A DNA stretch of 6,997 nucleotides from Firmicutes bacterium UBA5389 (GTDB lineage Bacteria; Bacillota; DTU025). Both the position numbers and the translations under genes were made by a program. Positions 1-6,121 of this stretch are shown here, piece after piece. Below the pieces are notes generated by a model. That model ran no database searches and was not told the DNA's origin. It was given only the letters and a program-made list of their open reading frames with translations. The stretch's first letter is position 1, and each line of letters starts with the position of its first letter. Location of the stretch: positions 17,253-24,249 of the forward strand of contig DHON01000120.1 in assembly GCA_002409965.1 (NCBI GenBank). Direction: 5' to 3'.

Positions 1-249
1 GGAGGCTACGGGTTCAGCGGAATCGTAGTCGCTCTGTTCGGTCGCTTGCATCCGCTGGGCTGCATCCCCGCATCGATCGTCTTCGGCATGCTTACCCTGG
101 GTGCCGACATGATGCAGAGGGCCGTCTCCATACCCGCCGCCATCGTCATGGCCATACAAGGCCTGGTGGTGCTGTTCGTAGTCGCCAGCGACCTGCTCAT
201 CCGGCGACCGGATCTGCTCCGCCGCCGACAGGCCGCGGCAAGGAGGTGA
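1..249 (+). CDS. ABC transporter permease, BMP/nucleoside type (C-terminal part only)
   Basis: This is the last 82 codons of an inner-membrane permease; frame 1 is open from the first base and stops with TGA at 247-249. The glycine-rich segment GGYGFSGIVVALFGRLHPLG opening the window is typical of the C-terminal half of permeases in the BPD_transp_2 family that work with BMP-family binding proteins. Two hydrophobic stretches follow (about codons 21-36 and 46-64), then a basic tail (RRPDLLRRR) likely to be cytoplasmic. An internal TTG at 46 is not the start, because family homology begins before it. Such importers use two different permeases, so this one should pair with the product of the next gene, whose start abuts this stop. 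The true start and roughly three quarters of the protein lie upstream of the window. Confidence 0.86.
   Translation, partial: GGYGFSGIVVALFGRLHPLGCIPASIVFGMLTLGADMMQRAVSIPAAIVMAIQGLVVLFVVASDLLIRRPDLLRRRQAAARR
241..248 (+). promoter_or_regulatory. Shine-Dalgarno site of the second permease gene
   Basis: AGGAGGTG is fully complementary to the usual 16S rRNA 3' end. It overlaps the stop codon of the preceding gene. The ATG at 250 sits only 3 bases after AGGAGG and the in-frame ATG at 259 sits 12 bases after it, so neither spacing is ideal. The start is therefore uncertain by three codons. Confidence 0.7.
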
Positions 250-1191
250 ATGGCTGACATGGGCGCTATCTCCGGCCAGGGAGTAATCGCAGGCATACTC
301 GCTACAGGCATCAGGCTAGCGGCGCCGTTTCTTTTCGCATCGCTCGGCGAAATGTTCGCGCAGCGCTCCGGCGTGTTCAATCTTGGGCTCGAAGGCATCA
401 TGATGATGGGAGCCTTCGCGGGGTTCATGACGTCGCTGGGCACCGGCAGTCCGTGGCTCGGCGTCCTTGCGGCAATCGGCGTCGGCGCCGCTTTGGGCCT
501 GCTCATGGCCTTCATCAGCGTCACCATGCAAGCTGAACAGGGCATATCCGGCATTGGCCTGCACATGTTCTGCTGGGGCCTGTCGGGGTTGCTGTTCCGC
601 GTATACCTTGGATTTATCACATCGTGCAAGGGCTTCGGTCCGTGGAATATCCCGGTGTTGTCCCACATCCCAGTCCTTGGTCCGATTCTGTTTCAGCACA
701 ACTGGATGGTGTATTTCTCTCTCTTGCTTGTCCCAGTCTCCTGGTTCGTGCTTTACCGCACCACATGGGGGCTCAAAGTGCGCGCCGTGGGCACAACGCC
801 GCAGGCCGCCGACACATTGGGCGTCAACGTCAACGCCATCCGCTACCAGTGTGTAGTGCTGGGAGGCGCAATGGCCGGCCTGGCAGGCGCTTTCCTCACC
901 GTGGGCCAGGCCAACATGTACGCCGACAACATCACCGCAGGGCGCGGGTTCATAGCCGTTGCCCTGGTCTATTTCGGCAGATGGAGCCCTGTGGGCATTC
1001 TCCTCGGGTCGCTCCTGTTCAGCATGATGAACGCGCTTCAACTGTGGATTCAGGTACTCGGCATCAGCTTCCCGTATGAGTTCGCGGTGATAATGCCCTA
1101 TGTCATGACCATCGCAGCCCTAGCAGTGGCGGTGAGGCGCGTATGGGCCCCAACGGCCCTGGGCAAGCCGTTCCGAAGGGAAGCGGGCTAA
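250..1191 (+). CDS. ABC transporter permease, BMP/nucleoside type
   Basis: This 313-residue integral membrane protein is the second permease of the importer and forms half of the translocation pore. It is near full family length for BPD_transp_2 permeases linked to BMP-type binding proteins (the YufQ/NupQ-like group). Around residues 33-55 is the conserved segment with GEMFAQRSGVFNLGLEGI. Around 165-189 is the cytoplasmic loop LKVRAVGTTPQAADTLGVN, the expected contact with the ATPase. Around 221-239 is GRGFIAVALVYFGRWSPVG. Hydrophobic stretches lie near residues 12-30, 47-62, 68-92, 100-120, 143-159, 190-208, 222-250 and 270-295. The ATG directly follows the upstream stop, indicating translational coupling. 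ATG 259 is a possible alternative start. Nucleosides are the substrate best known for the family, but the sequence alone does not prove it. Confidence 0.94.
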   Translation: MADMGAISGQGVIAGILATGIRLAAPFLFASLGEMFAQRSGVFNLGLEGIMMMGAFAGFMTSLGTGSPWLGVLAAIGVGAALGLLMAFISVTMQAEQGISGIGLHMFCWGLSGLLFRVYLGFITSCKGFGPWNIPVLSHIPVLGPILFQHNWMVYFSLLLVPVSWFVLYRTTWGLKVRAVGTTPQAADTLGVNVNAIRYQCVVLGGAMAGLAGAFLTVGQANMYADNITAGRGFIAVALVYFGRWSPVGILLGSLLFSMMNALQLWIQVLGISFPYEFAVIMPYVMTIAALAVAVRRVWAPTALGKPFRREAG

Positions 1192-1218
1192 CCACAGGCC
1201 AGACCATCCGGTATCCTC

Positions 1219-1236
1219 GCCGGCCAAGTGACCGGC
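1219..1236 (+). other. Small inverted repeat between permease and binding-protein genes
   Basis: GCCGG (1219-1223) and CCGGC (1232-1236) can pair around an 8-base loop in the 72-base gap between genes. No T-run follows, so it is not an intrinsic terminator. An mRNA-stability element raising binding-protein expression is possible but is my inference; a five-pair stem can also occur by chance in GC-rich DNA. Confidence 0.25.
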
Positions 1237-1249
1237 ACATGAATTTGGC

Positions 1250-1257
1250 AGGAGGTG
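1250..1257 (+). promoter_or_regulatory. Shine-Dalgarno site that decides the binding-protein start
   Basis: AGGAGGTG overlaps the first possible GTG (1255), which therefore cannot be the start. The next in-frame GTG at 1264 lies 8 bases after AGGAGG, an optimal spacing, and begins a proper signal peptide. Confidence 0.8.
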
Positions 1258-1263
1258 TCTATT

Positions 1264-2268
1264 GTGAAGAGAAGCCGCATTGTTGTTGTGGCGATTCTGG
1301 CGTTCGCGATGCTCATTGCCGCTGGCTCGGGGCCGAGCTACAGCGCGCCGGCCAAGAAGATCCGCATCGCGATGCTCATGGCGAGCACCATCGACGATAT
1401 GGCGTGGAGCCAGTCGATGTACGAGGGTCTCAAGGCGGTCCAGAAGGAGTTGGGCGCCGACAAGCTGGAGTTCGTGACGAGCGAGCGCATGGGCAACCCC
1501 GTGGATGCAGGCGCTGCCATCAGGCAGTACGCCGACCAAGGGTTCGACATCATCCTCGCCCATGGTGCCCAGTATCAGAGCGTGCTCATGGAACTGGCCC
1601 CCGATTTCCCCAGGACCACGTTCGCGTACGGGACCGGGTTCACCGCCGCCCCCAACATCTTCGCGTACGACCCTCAGGCTCAGGAGGGCGCGTATCTCAT
1701 GGGCATGATAGCAGCCCTGATGTCCAAGTCGGGCATTGTCGGGATCGTGGGCCCGGTGGAATCGGGCGATGCGATCAAGTATAACTACGGCTTCCAGCAG
1801 GGCGTGGCAGCGGCTAACCCCAAAGCGAAGGTGCGCATAGCCTATACCGGCTCCTTCGGCGACATAGTGGGCGCCGGCGAACTGGCCAAAGTTCACATGG
1901 ACGCCAAAGCCGACATTCTCACCGGATCGGCCCAGCAGGCGGTGGGCGCCGCCCGAGCCGTGGCGGAGAGGGCCGGCGTCTACTGGATGTCCACCGACAT
2001 GGACCAGGCTTCTCTGGCCCCCGACCACGTCCTGGCGGCCCAAGTCTACCACTGGGAGAAAGTCGTCAAGGCCATAATCGACTACCGTGCTCAGGGCATC
2101 CTGGGCGGAAAGCACCTTACGCTGAACTTCGCAGACGGCACCCTCGAGCTGCGCTACAACCCGAAACTCATGAGCAAGATCCCCAAGAACGCGCTGGATC
2201 TCGTGGAGAAGACCAAACAGGACATCATCTCCGGCGCGCTCAAGGTGGAACTGCCCAAGAAGAAGTAG
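1264..2268 (+). CDS. BMP-family (PnrA-like) ABC transporter substrate-binding protein
   Basis: This 334-residue exported protein should capture the solute outside the membrane and deliver it to the two permeases. The N-terminus MKRSR, followed by a hydrophobic core (residues 6-20), is a Sec signal; APA at 28-30 is a reasonable cleavage site. The mature part follows the BMP fold: KIRIAMLM at 32-39, DDMAWSQSMYEGL near 44-56, a GFDIILAHG strand near 93-101, AQEGAYLMGMIAALMSKSGIVGIVG near 138-162 (given only as a landmark), and YTGSFGD near 197-203. PnrA and the YufN/NupN group bind nucleosides; this member's exact ligand cannot be read from sequence. It lacks the lipobox cysteine usual in Gram-positive BMP proteins: the near match is AAGS at 19-22, with Ser in place of Cys. 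The gene sits between permease and ATPase genes, 72 bases after the former. Confidence 0.93.
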   Translation: MKRSRIVVVAILAFAMLIAAGSGPSYSAPAKKIRIAMLMASTIDDMAWSQSMYEGLKAVQKELGADKLEFVTSERMGNPVDAGAAIRQYADQGFDIILAHGAQYQSVLMELAPDFPRTTFAYGTGFTAAPNIFAYDPQAQEGAYLMGMIAALMSKSGIVGIVGPVESGDAIKYNYGFQQGVAAANPKAKVRIAYTGSFGDIVGAGELAKVHMDAKADILTGSAQQAVGAARAVAERAGVYWMSTDMDQASLAPDHVLAAQVYHWEKVVKAIIDYRAQGILGGKHLTLNFADGTLELRYNPKLMSKIPKNALDLVEKTKQDIISGALKVELPKKK

Positions 2269-2296
2269 ACTGAGCGATTGAAGGGTGGCATAGTCC

Positions 2297-3886
2297 ATGG
2301 AATCGGGATCGGGGCTCCGAATACGACAAGTGAAGATGCGCCAGATAACGAAAACCTTCCCCGGGGTCCGGGCCAACGACTGCGTTGACCTCGACATCAA
2401 CTCCGGAGAAGTCCTGGCGCTCTTGGGCGAGAACGGCGCGGGCAAGACCACACTGATGAAAGTGCTCTACGGTCTGTACCGACCGGACGCAGGGCAGATT
2501 CTGGTCAACGGGGAGCCCGTGATCATCAACTCCCCGCGCAACGCCATCGCCCTGGGTATCGGCATGGTGCACCAGCACTTCATGTTGGTCCCCAGCCTCA
2601 CCGTAGCCGAAAACGTCGTGCTGGGCCTACCCTCCGGCCGGGGTCCCCTTCTCGACCTGGATACAGCATCGCAGCGTATAGCGGCTCTCGGCGACGAGTA
2701 CGGTTTCAGAGTCAAGCCCGATGCACCCGTGTGGCAGCTGGCGGTGGGAGAGCAACAGCGCGTGGAGATCATCAAGGCGCTCTACCGCGGCGCAGAGCTG
2801 TTGATCCTCGACGAGCCCACTGCAGTGCTCACTCCGCAGGAGGCCAGCGAGCTCATCGCCGTGCTCCGCGGCATGGCCCAGGCTGGGAAGTCACTGGTGT
2901 TCATAAGCCACAAGATGAACGAAGTCATGGCGGTGAGCGACCGCGTGACGGTGCTTCGCGCGGGAGCTGTGGTTGGAACCGTGCCGACCTCCGAGGCCAG
3001 TCCGGAATCGTTGGCCACAATGATGGTAGGGCGCAAGATCGAAGCGGCCAAGCGAACGGGGGAGGCCTCATGCGGGAAGGCCGTGCTCGAACTGGATCAA
3101 GTATGGGCAAATGCCGACAACGATTTGCCCGCGCTGAAAGGCCTATCGCTCACGGTGCGGGAAGGCGAAATCCTGGGGCTTGCCGGAGTGTCTGGCAACG
3201 GCCAGAGGGAACTCGCCGAGGTCATGTCGGGCCTGCGCCGGGTGAGCCGTGGCAACGTGCGCCTGCGCGGCAAGAACCTCACAGGCGCTTCGCCCGCGGC
3301 GATGATCGATGCCGGCCTGGGCTACGTGCCCGAAGACAGGCTCACTTTCGGAATCGTGCAGTTGTTCTCGGTAGAAGAGAACTTGATTCTCAAAGACCAC
3401 CACAGGCCGCCGTTCGCCCGCGGGATTTTCCTGCAGAACGATCTAGTTCGCGACTGGTCGACCAAGACCGTCGAGGCCTTCGACATCAGAACCCCGAGCG
3501 TGGAGACGCGCGCGGGCAGCCTATCGGGCGGCAACATCCAGAAGGTGATCCTGGCCCGCGACATCACCAGGAATCCCGCGGTTCTGCTGGCGTGCTACCC
3601 CACCCGCGGCCTCGACATCGCAGCCACCGAATACGTCCACCGCCGCCTCCTGGACGTGCGCCACTCAGGCGGGGGCATCCTCCTCATCTCCGAGGAACTT
3701 GACGAAATCCTGAACCTCTCGGACCGAATCGCCGTGATCTACGAAGGCCGGATAGTGGCCGTAGCAGAAGCCGGCAGCGTATCACTGGAGGAGTTGGGGT
3801 TGCTCATGGCGGGGGCGAATAGAGCGAACGAAGCGGACACAGCGAACACCGAGGCAAGTGGAGAAGAATCTGCGAGGTGTTCGTAA
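2297..3886 (+). CDS. ABC transporter ATP-binding protein with two nucleotide-binding domains (BMP/sugar-nucleoside type)
   Basis: This 529-residue cytoplasmic ATPase powers the importer. Domain 1 has Walker A GENGAGKT (44-51), Q-loop Gln93, signature LAVGEQQ (148-154), Walker B LLILDEP (168-174) and H-loop His205, all intact. Domain 2 is degenerate in the way normal for this family: the P-loop region is GVSGNGQ (297-303) without Lys-Thr, the signature is LSGGN (409-413), and the Walker B region is LLACYPTRGLD (430-440) with no catalytic Glu. Family members usually read AQPTRGLD there, so Cys-Tyr is a small variation. The last 25 residues are a polar, Ala/Glu/Asn-rich tail. The ATG at 2297 is preceded by AAGGGTGG (2281-2288) at good spacing; a start at Met14 is possible but would trim the first strand. 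It is the last gene of the operon on this strand. Confidence 0.95.
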   Translation: MESGSGLRIRQVKMRQITKTFPGVRANDCVDLDINSGEVLALLGENGAGKTTLMKVLYGLYRPDAGQILVNGEPVIINSPRNAIALGIGMVHQHFMLVPSLTVAENVVLGLPSGRGPLLDLDTASQRIAALGDEYGFRVKPDAPVWQLAVGEQQRVEIIKALYRGAELLILDEPTAVLTPQEASELIAVLRGMAQAGKSLVFISHKMNEVMAVSDRVTVLRAGAVVGTVPTSEASPESLATMMVGRKIEAAKRTGEASCGKAVLELDQVWANADNDLPALKGLSLTVREGEILGLAGVSGNGQRELAEVMSGLRRVSRGNVRLRGKNLTGASPAAMIDAGLGYVPEDRLTFGIVQLFSVEENLILKDHHRPPFARGIFLQNDLVRDWSTKTVEAFDIRTPSVETRAGSLSGGNIQKVILARDITRNPAVLLACYPTRGLDIAATEYVHRRLLDVRHSGGGILLISEELDEILNLSDRIAVIYEGRIVAVAEAGSVSLEELGLLMAGANRANEADTANTEASGEESARCS

Positions 3887-3908
3887 GCAGTCCAACAGCT
3901 TGAACAAT

Positions 3909-3927
3909 GGGTGAGCAACGTTCACCC
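3909..3927. terminator. Weak hairpin between convergent transcription units
   Basis: GGGTGA (3909-3914) pairs with TCACCC (3922-3927), extended by one G-T pair, in the 75-base gap between the ATPase gene and the converging HEPN gene. No T-run follows on either strand, so if it terminates transcription it is not a classical intrinsic terminator. The position suggests termination; the sequence only weakly supports it. Confidence 0.3.
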
Positions 3928-3961
3928 GATCAAGTGCCCCCATCCGAAGGGGCGAGCGCAC

Positions 3962-4315
3962 TCAATCACTGGGCACGACCTGCCTCATTACGTCCGCGAA
4001 TTCGTCAAGATCCTTGGCCAGCATGTCTGCAGCCTGAGGGAATCTTCGAAGCAGCAGATGAAGACGTTCAGGATCCAGGGCGAACCCGTAGACGTTCCGA
4101 AAAACGTGCCGAAAGGCGCGGAACTCGTCCAAGGCAACGATGGTCTCTTTCCTCAGCACGCGAGGTCTCCTCGTGTTAAGCGGCAGCGACATCTGCGTTA
4201 GGAGAGATCGATGCCAATCCGCGTGAGTGGGCAGCGAACCATCGATGTCGCGCGCGATCACCTCGAAGATACTCTCTGCTGCATTGTAGAAGTCATGCAG
4301 TTTGGAGGACCTCAT
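3962..4315 (-). CDS. HEPN-domain protein, HepT-like (putative ribonuclease toxin or its relic)
   Basis: This 117-residue protein resembles the HepT-like HEPN group encoded next to MNT nucleotidyltransferases. Visible family features are LHDFYNAAESIFEVIARDID (residues 6-25), the DWHRSLLTQM stretch (33-42) and the motif block DEFRAFRHVFRNVYGF (63-78). HepT toxins are RNases with an RX4HXY motif, whose Tyr is AMPylated by the partner MNT. Here the block reads R69-HVFR-N74-V-Y76: Arg and Tyr are present but Asn replaces the catalytic His. The N-terminus seems about 30-40 residues shorter than I would expect for relatives, beginning just before the LHDFY helix. Its ATG lies 12 bases after the MNT stop and in the same reading frame, with AGGGAG only 3 bases upstream. 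The family and pairing are clear; activity is doubtful. Confidence 0.8.
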   Translation of the reverse strand: MRSSKLHDFYNAAESIFEVIARDIDGSLPTHADWHRSLLTQMSLPLNTRRPRVLRKETIVALDEFRAFRHVFRNVYGFALDPERLHLLLRRFPQAADMLAKDLDEFADVMRQVVPSD

Positions 4316-4327
4316 AGTCTCCCTGAG

Positions 4328-4696
4328 TCACGGCAACTCGACTCCCTTCTCTCGGACTTTCGCGAGCAGGCTGGCCTGCGCGTCCTCGGCCAGAACCACA
4401 CTGGGCGGGAACGGGGAGGTCACCCCCCACAGCTCAGACAGCATGTGCCAGTACGCGTTTGGACGCCCAAACCCCTCCACGAGAAGGTCGATGTCTGAGT
4501 GGGGCCCGAAGGATCGGCTCCAGGCGAGCGAGCCGTAGAGATACACCTTATCGGCGCCGTAGTCGCTCTTGATGAAGGACGCAGCTCGCTCTGCCTTCTC
4601 GAACGCATCCTGCCGAAGCAGATCGGCTTCCCGATGCTGCTCGACCGCCCTTTCGCGCCACGCGCGGGAGAGAGCATCAAAGTCGACATCGCCCAC
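4328..4696 (-). CDS. MNT-type nucleotidyltransferase (MntA-like, partner of the HEPN protein)
   Basis: This 122-residue protein is of DNA polymerase beta nucleotidyltransferase type. In characterised HepT/MntA pairs the MNT neutralises the toxin by adding AMP to a HEPN tyrosine. The core motif is visible as LYGSLAWSRSFGPHSDIDLL: Gly55-Ser56, then Asp68-x-Asp70, the two metal-binding carboxylates. The third carboxylate expected on the following strand (as in VDLVPLEDA of relatives) appears to be Ser99 in PPSVVLAEDA, so catalysis may be altered. A charged helical segment occupies residues 4-45. The GTG at 4696 is chosen because AGGAGG (4710-4705) overlaps an earlier GTG at 4705 and sits 8 bases before this one. 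It is the first gene of a two-gene unit with a promoter at 4719-4748; the HEPN gene follows 12 bases later. Confidence 0.86.
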   Translation of the reverse strand: MGDVDFDALSRAWRERAVEQHREADLLRQDAFEKAERAASFIKSDYGADKVYLYGSLAWSRSFGPHSDIDLLVEGFGRPNAYWHMLSELWGVTSPFPPSVVLAEDAQASLLAKVREKGVELP

Positions 4697-4702
4697 CTCG
4701 GC

Positions 4703-4710
4703 CACCTCCT
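4703..4710 (-). promoter_or_regulatory. Shine-Dalgarno site that decides the MNT start
   Basis: On the minus strand AGGAGGTG overlaps the upstream GTG (4705-4703) and lies 8 bases (counted from AGGAGG) before the GTG at 4696. The layout is the same as at the binding-protein gene, so the downstream GTG is the likely start. Confidence 0.75.
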
Positions 4711-4718
4711 ATGCTTTC

Positions 4719-4748
4719 ATTCTAGCGAAGCCGACCAGCCTGCGTCAA
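4719..4748 (-). promoter_or_regulatory. Sigma70/sigmaA-type promoter for the MNT-HEPN pair
   Basis: On the minus strand a -35 box TTGACG (4748-4743) and a -10 box TAGAAT (4724-4719) are separated by 18 bases; each matches the consensus at five of six positions. The predicted transcript would begin near 4712, just before the Shine-Dalgarno site, giving a very short leader of about 16 bases. I see no clear palindromic operator over it. Confidence 0.6.
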
Positions 4749-4755
4749 TGCAAAC

Positions 4756-4773
4756 CTGACAGGATTCCGTCAG
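4756..4773 (-). terminator. Hairpin at the end of the upstream broken gene
   Basis: On the minus strand CTGACGG and CCTGTCAG can form a seven-pair stem (one G-T pair) with a 4-base loop. It overlaps the stop codon at 4772-4770 and lies just before the MNT promoter. Only GTTT follows, so it would be a weak terminator at best. It may separate the two minus-strand units. Confidence 0.35.
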
Positions 4774-5247
4774 TTCTCAGTCGATGCGCCAGCCTTGCCG
4801 GCGATCCACCTCTTCACGATCTCGAACACCTCACGCCGAACCTCCTTGGGTGTCATCGCACTTGCCCGAGGGCTGTCTGGGAGGATCGCGTGGTTAGCCA
4901 ATTCACCCGATAAAGCCGGGTGGTCAAGGTTCTGCTTCAGTCTCACGTACCGCTCCTTCGACACATAAGTATCACGTGGGATCTCACGCGTATCGCAATC
5001 CGCTTTTGTCGAGGATACGGTAGTGGAAAGGTAAGGCGTTTTCGATGTGGCTTGCCTCGGCGCCGTTGGGTAACCTGGCCTTGGTCAGGGCGACCTGGTC
5101 GGAATCGAGGAACAGCTCACAGACAGATCCATCTACGCCAACCTCTTTCATCACGTGCTCGGGGAGGCAGTAGACGACAAGAGCGAGATTCGTGACGAAT
5201 GCAAGCCCCCTTATCCTCATGTCCGATCCGACAAACACGGGTCTCAC
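4770..5247 (-). pseudogene. Unrecognised gene apparently split by a one-base frameshift
   Basis: Two minus-strand open frames lie head to tail. The first runs from GTG 5247 (or ATG 5220) to TGA 4986-4984, 87 residues, ending LPFHYRILDKSGLRYA. The second, in the neighbouring frame, is open from before 4984 through a GTG at 4964 to TGA 4772-4770, and contains EIPRDTYVSKERYVRLKQN and a basic helix KEVRREVFEIVKRWIAGK near its end. Removing one T from the first stop codon joins them as ...GLRYA-EIPRDTYVS..., a smooth product of about 158 residues. The second half has no Shine-Dalgarno site at GTG 4964. I do not recognise the family. The alternatives are two small unrelated genes or a sequencing error at the junction. 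The product would be mixed alpha/beta and soluble, with no signal peptide and one hydrophobic strand (AFVTNLALVVYCL). Confidence 0.5.
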
Positions 5248-5530
5248 CTAGAGCTGGCTTTTGAGGTACCGCGATAGCCATGTGTGACCTCCTGGCTCCT
5301 GGCTTCGAAGATGCGCAAATTCCAGTGCCCACTCTGGCTGCAATAGACAGAGCAGACACTGTAGCGGTATTTCGCGAATGCAGCTCTGTTCCCTCTACTG
5401 GCCCCAAAGCAGTCGCCACTAGGGACTCCGGCAATCCTGAAGATACCCCTGAGCGCGTCCGCCGACCAGCGATACCGTCACGCCCTCTACCTCAGAGCCA
5501 ATGCCGTCAACGAGCCGTATGGACCTGCCC
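5248..5530. other. Stretch without a convincing gene
   Basis: No frame on either strand here has a good start, a ribosome-binding site and protein-like composition together. The longest minus-strand open stretch (5477-5244, 77 sense codons) lacks ATG and GTG; its first possible start is a TTG about two thirds of the way along. Its stop TGA overlaps the GTG at 5247 in a GTGA arrangement. The plus-strand frame starting at 5280 is rich in Pro, Ser and Arg and runs antisense into the ankyrin gene. Decayed coding DNA is possible; I cannot name a source. Confidence 0.5.
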
Positions 5531-6121
5531 TCACGAACACGCCCTCTTCACCATCTGCCACACTCTATTGTCCCATCGCTCCATGTTGCCGTTGAACAGC
5601 TTCATATAGTCGAACGCGCTCATGTCGTCGTGGGACCTCCGGCTCGGATCGGCCCCGACCTCAAGAAGGGTCAGGATGACCTGGGGATTTCGGTTACGCA
5701 TTGCTGCCTTCATGAGGGGCGTCATGCCGTCGTCGTTTCTTGAGTCGATGTCAGCGCCACGGCTGATGAGCATCTTGATGATCTCAGGGTTCGTGTTTTC
5801 GCCAGCTGCGGCCAGCAACAGGTCGTCCAGAGTCCATTCTCCGCGGTCCGGGTCGAAACCCGATTCCAGAAGCACGGCCAGAACCTTAGGGCTCGGGTTG
5901 AACGTTGCCGCCGTCAACGCGTATATCTCGATGTCCTCGTCTCGCGGGTTTGGACCCAGCGCTGCTTTCACGATTGCCCTGATTGCCTCGGGATTGGGGT
6001 TGTGCGTCACCGCGAAGTCCAGGGGCGAATAGCCTTCATCGCCGCTGAGGTTGAAGTCAGTCCCATCTGCCGCCAGTTTCTCTATTGCCTTGGGATCCCG
6101 CTAGCGCTCGGCGGCGAGCAT
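5531..6121 (-). pseudogene. Ankyrin-repeat protein gene, 5' part lost to an in-frame stop
   Basis: The frame encodes ankyrin repeats, which normally mediate protein-protein contacts. Numbered from the only standard start in the open frame (GTG 6010), it is 159 residues with repeat-start prolines at 7, 41, 75 and 109, exactly 34 apart, each three residues after an Asn (4, 38, 72, 106). Residues 84-106 show the canonical RGADIDSRNDDGMTPLMKAA core. The repeat continues in frame upstream of GTG 6010: DPKAIEKLAADGTDFN and GYSPLDFAV are encoded from 6100, with the Pro again 34 residues away. At 6103-6101 a TAG stands exactly where the conserved Asn should be, and MLAAER before it (from 6121) matches MKAAMR of the last full repeat. 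GTG 6010 falls inside a repeat and has no Shine-Dalgarno site. The gene is therefore probably broken; a residual C-terminal polypeptide cannot be excluded. Confidence 0.75.

Noticed and set aside
316..1041. Long minus-strand open frame opposite the second permease
   Set aside because: It is rich in His, Arg and Glu, has no family resemblance and runs antisense to a clearly recognised membrane protein; it is a shadow frame.
1120..2451. 443-codon minus-strand open frame opposite the binding protein
   Set aside because: The plus strand encodes an unmistakable BMP protein with signal peptide and ribosome site. The antisense frame is long only because of high GC and codon bias.
3911..4498. Plus-strand open frames opposite the MNT and HEPN genes
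   Set aside because: The minus strand carries the GS...DxD and HEPN motifs, a promoter and ribosome sites; the plus frames show no family features.
5280..5609. Plus-strand 109-codon open frame
   Set aside because: It is Pro/Ser/Arg-rich without a ribosome site, and its last third is antisense to the ankyrin repeats.
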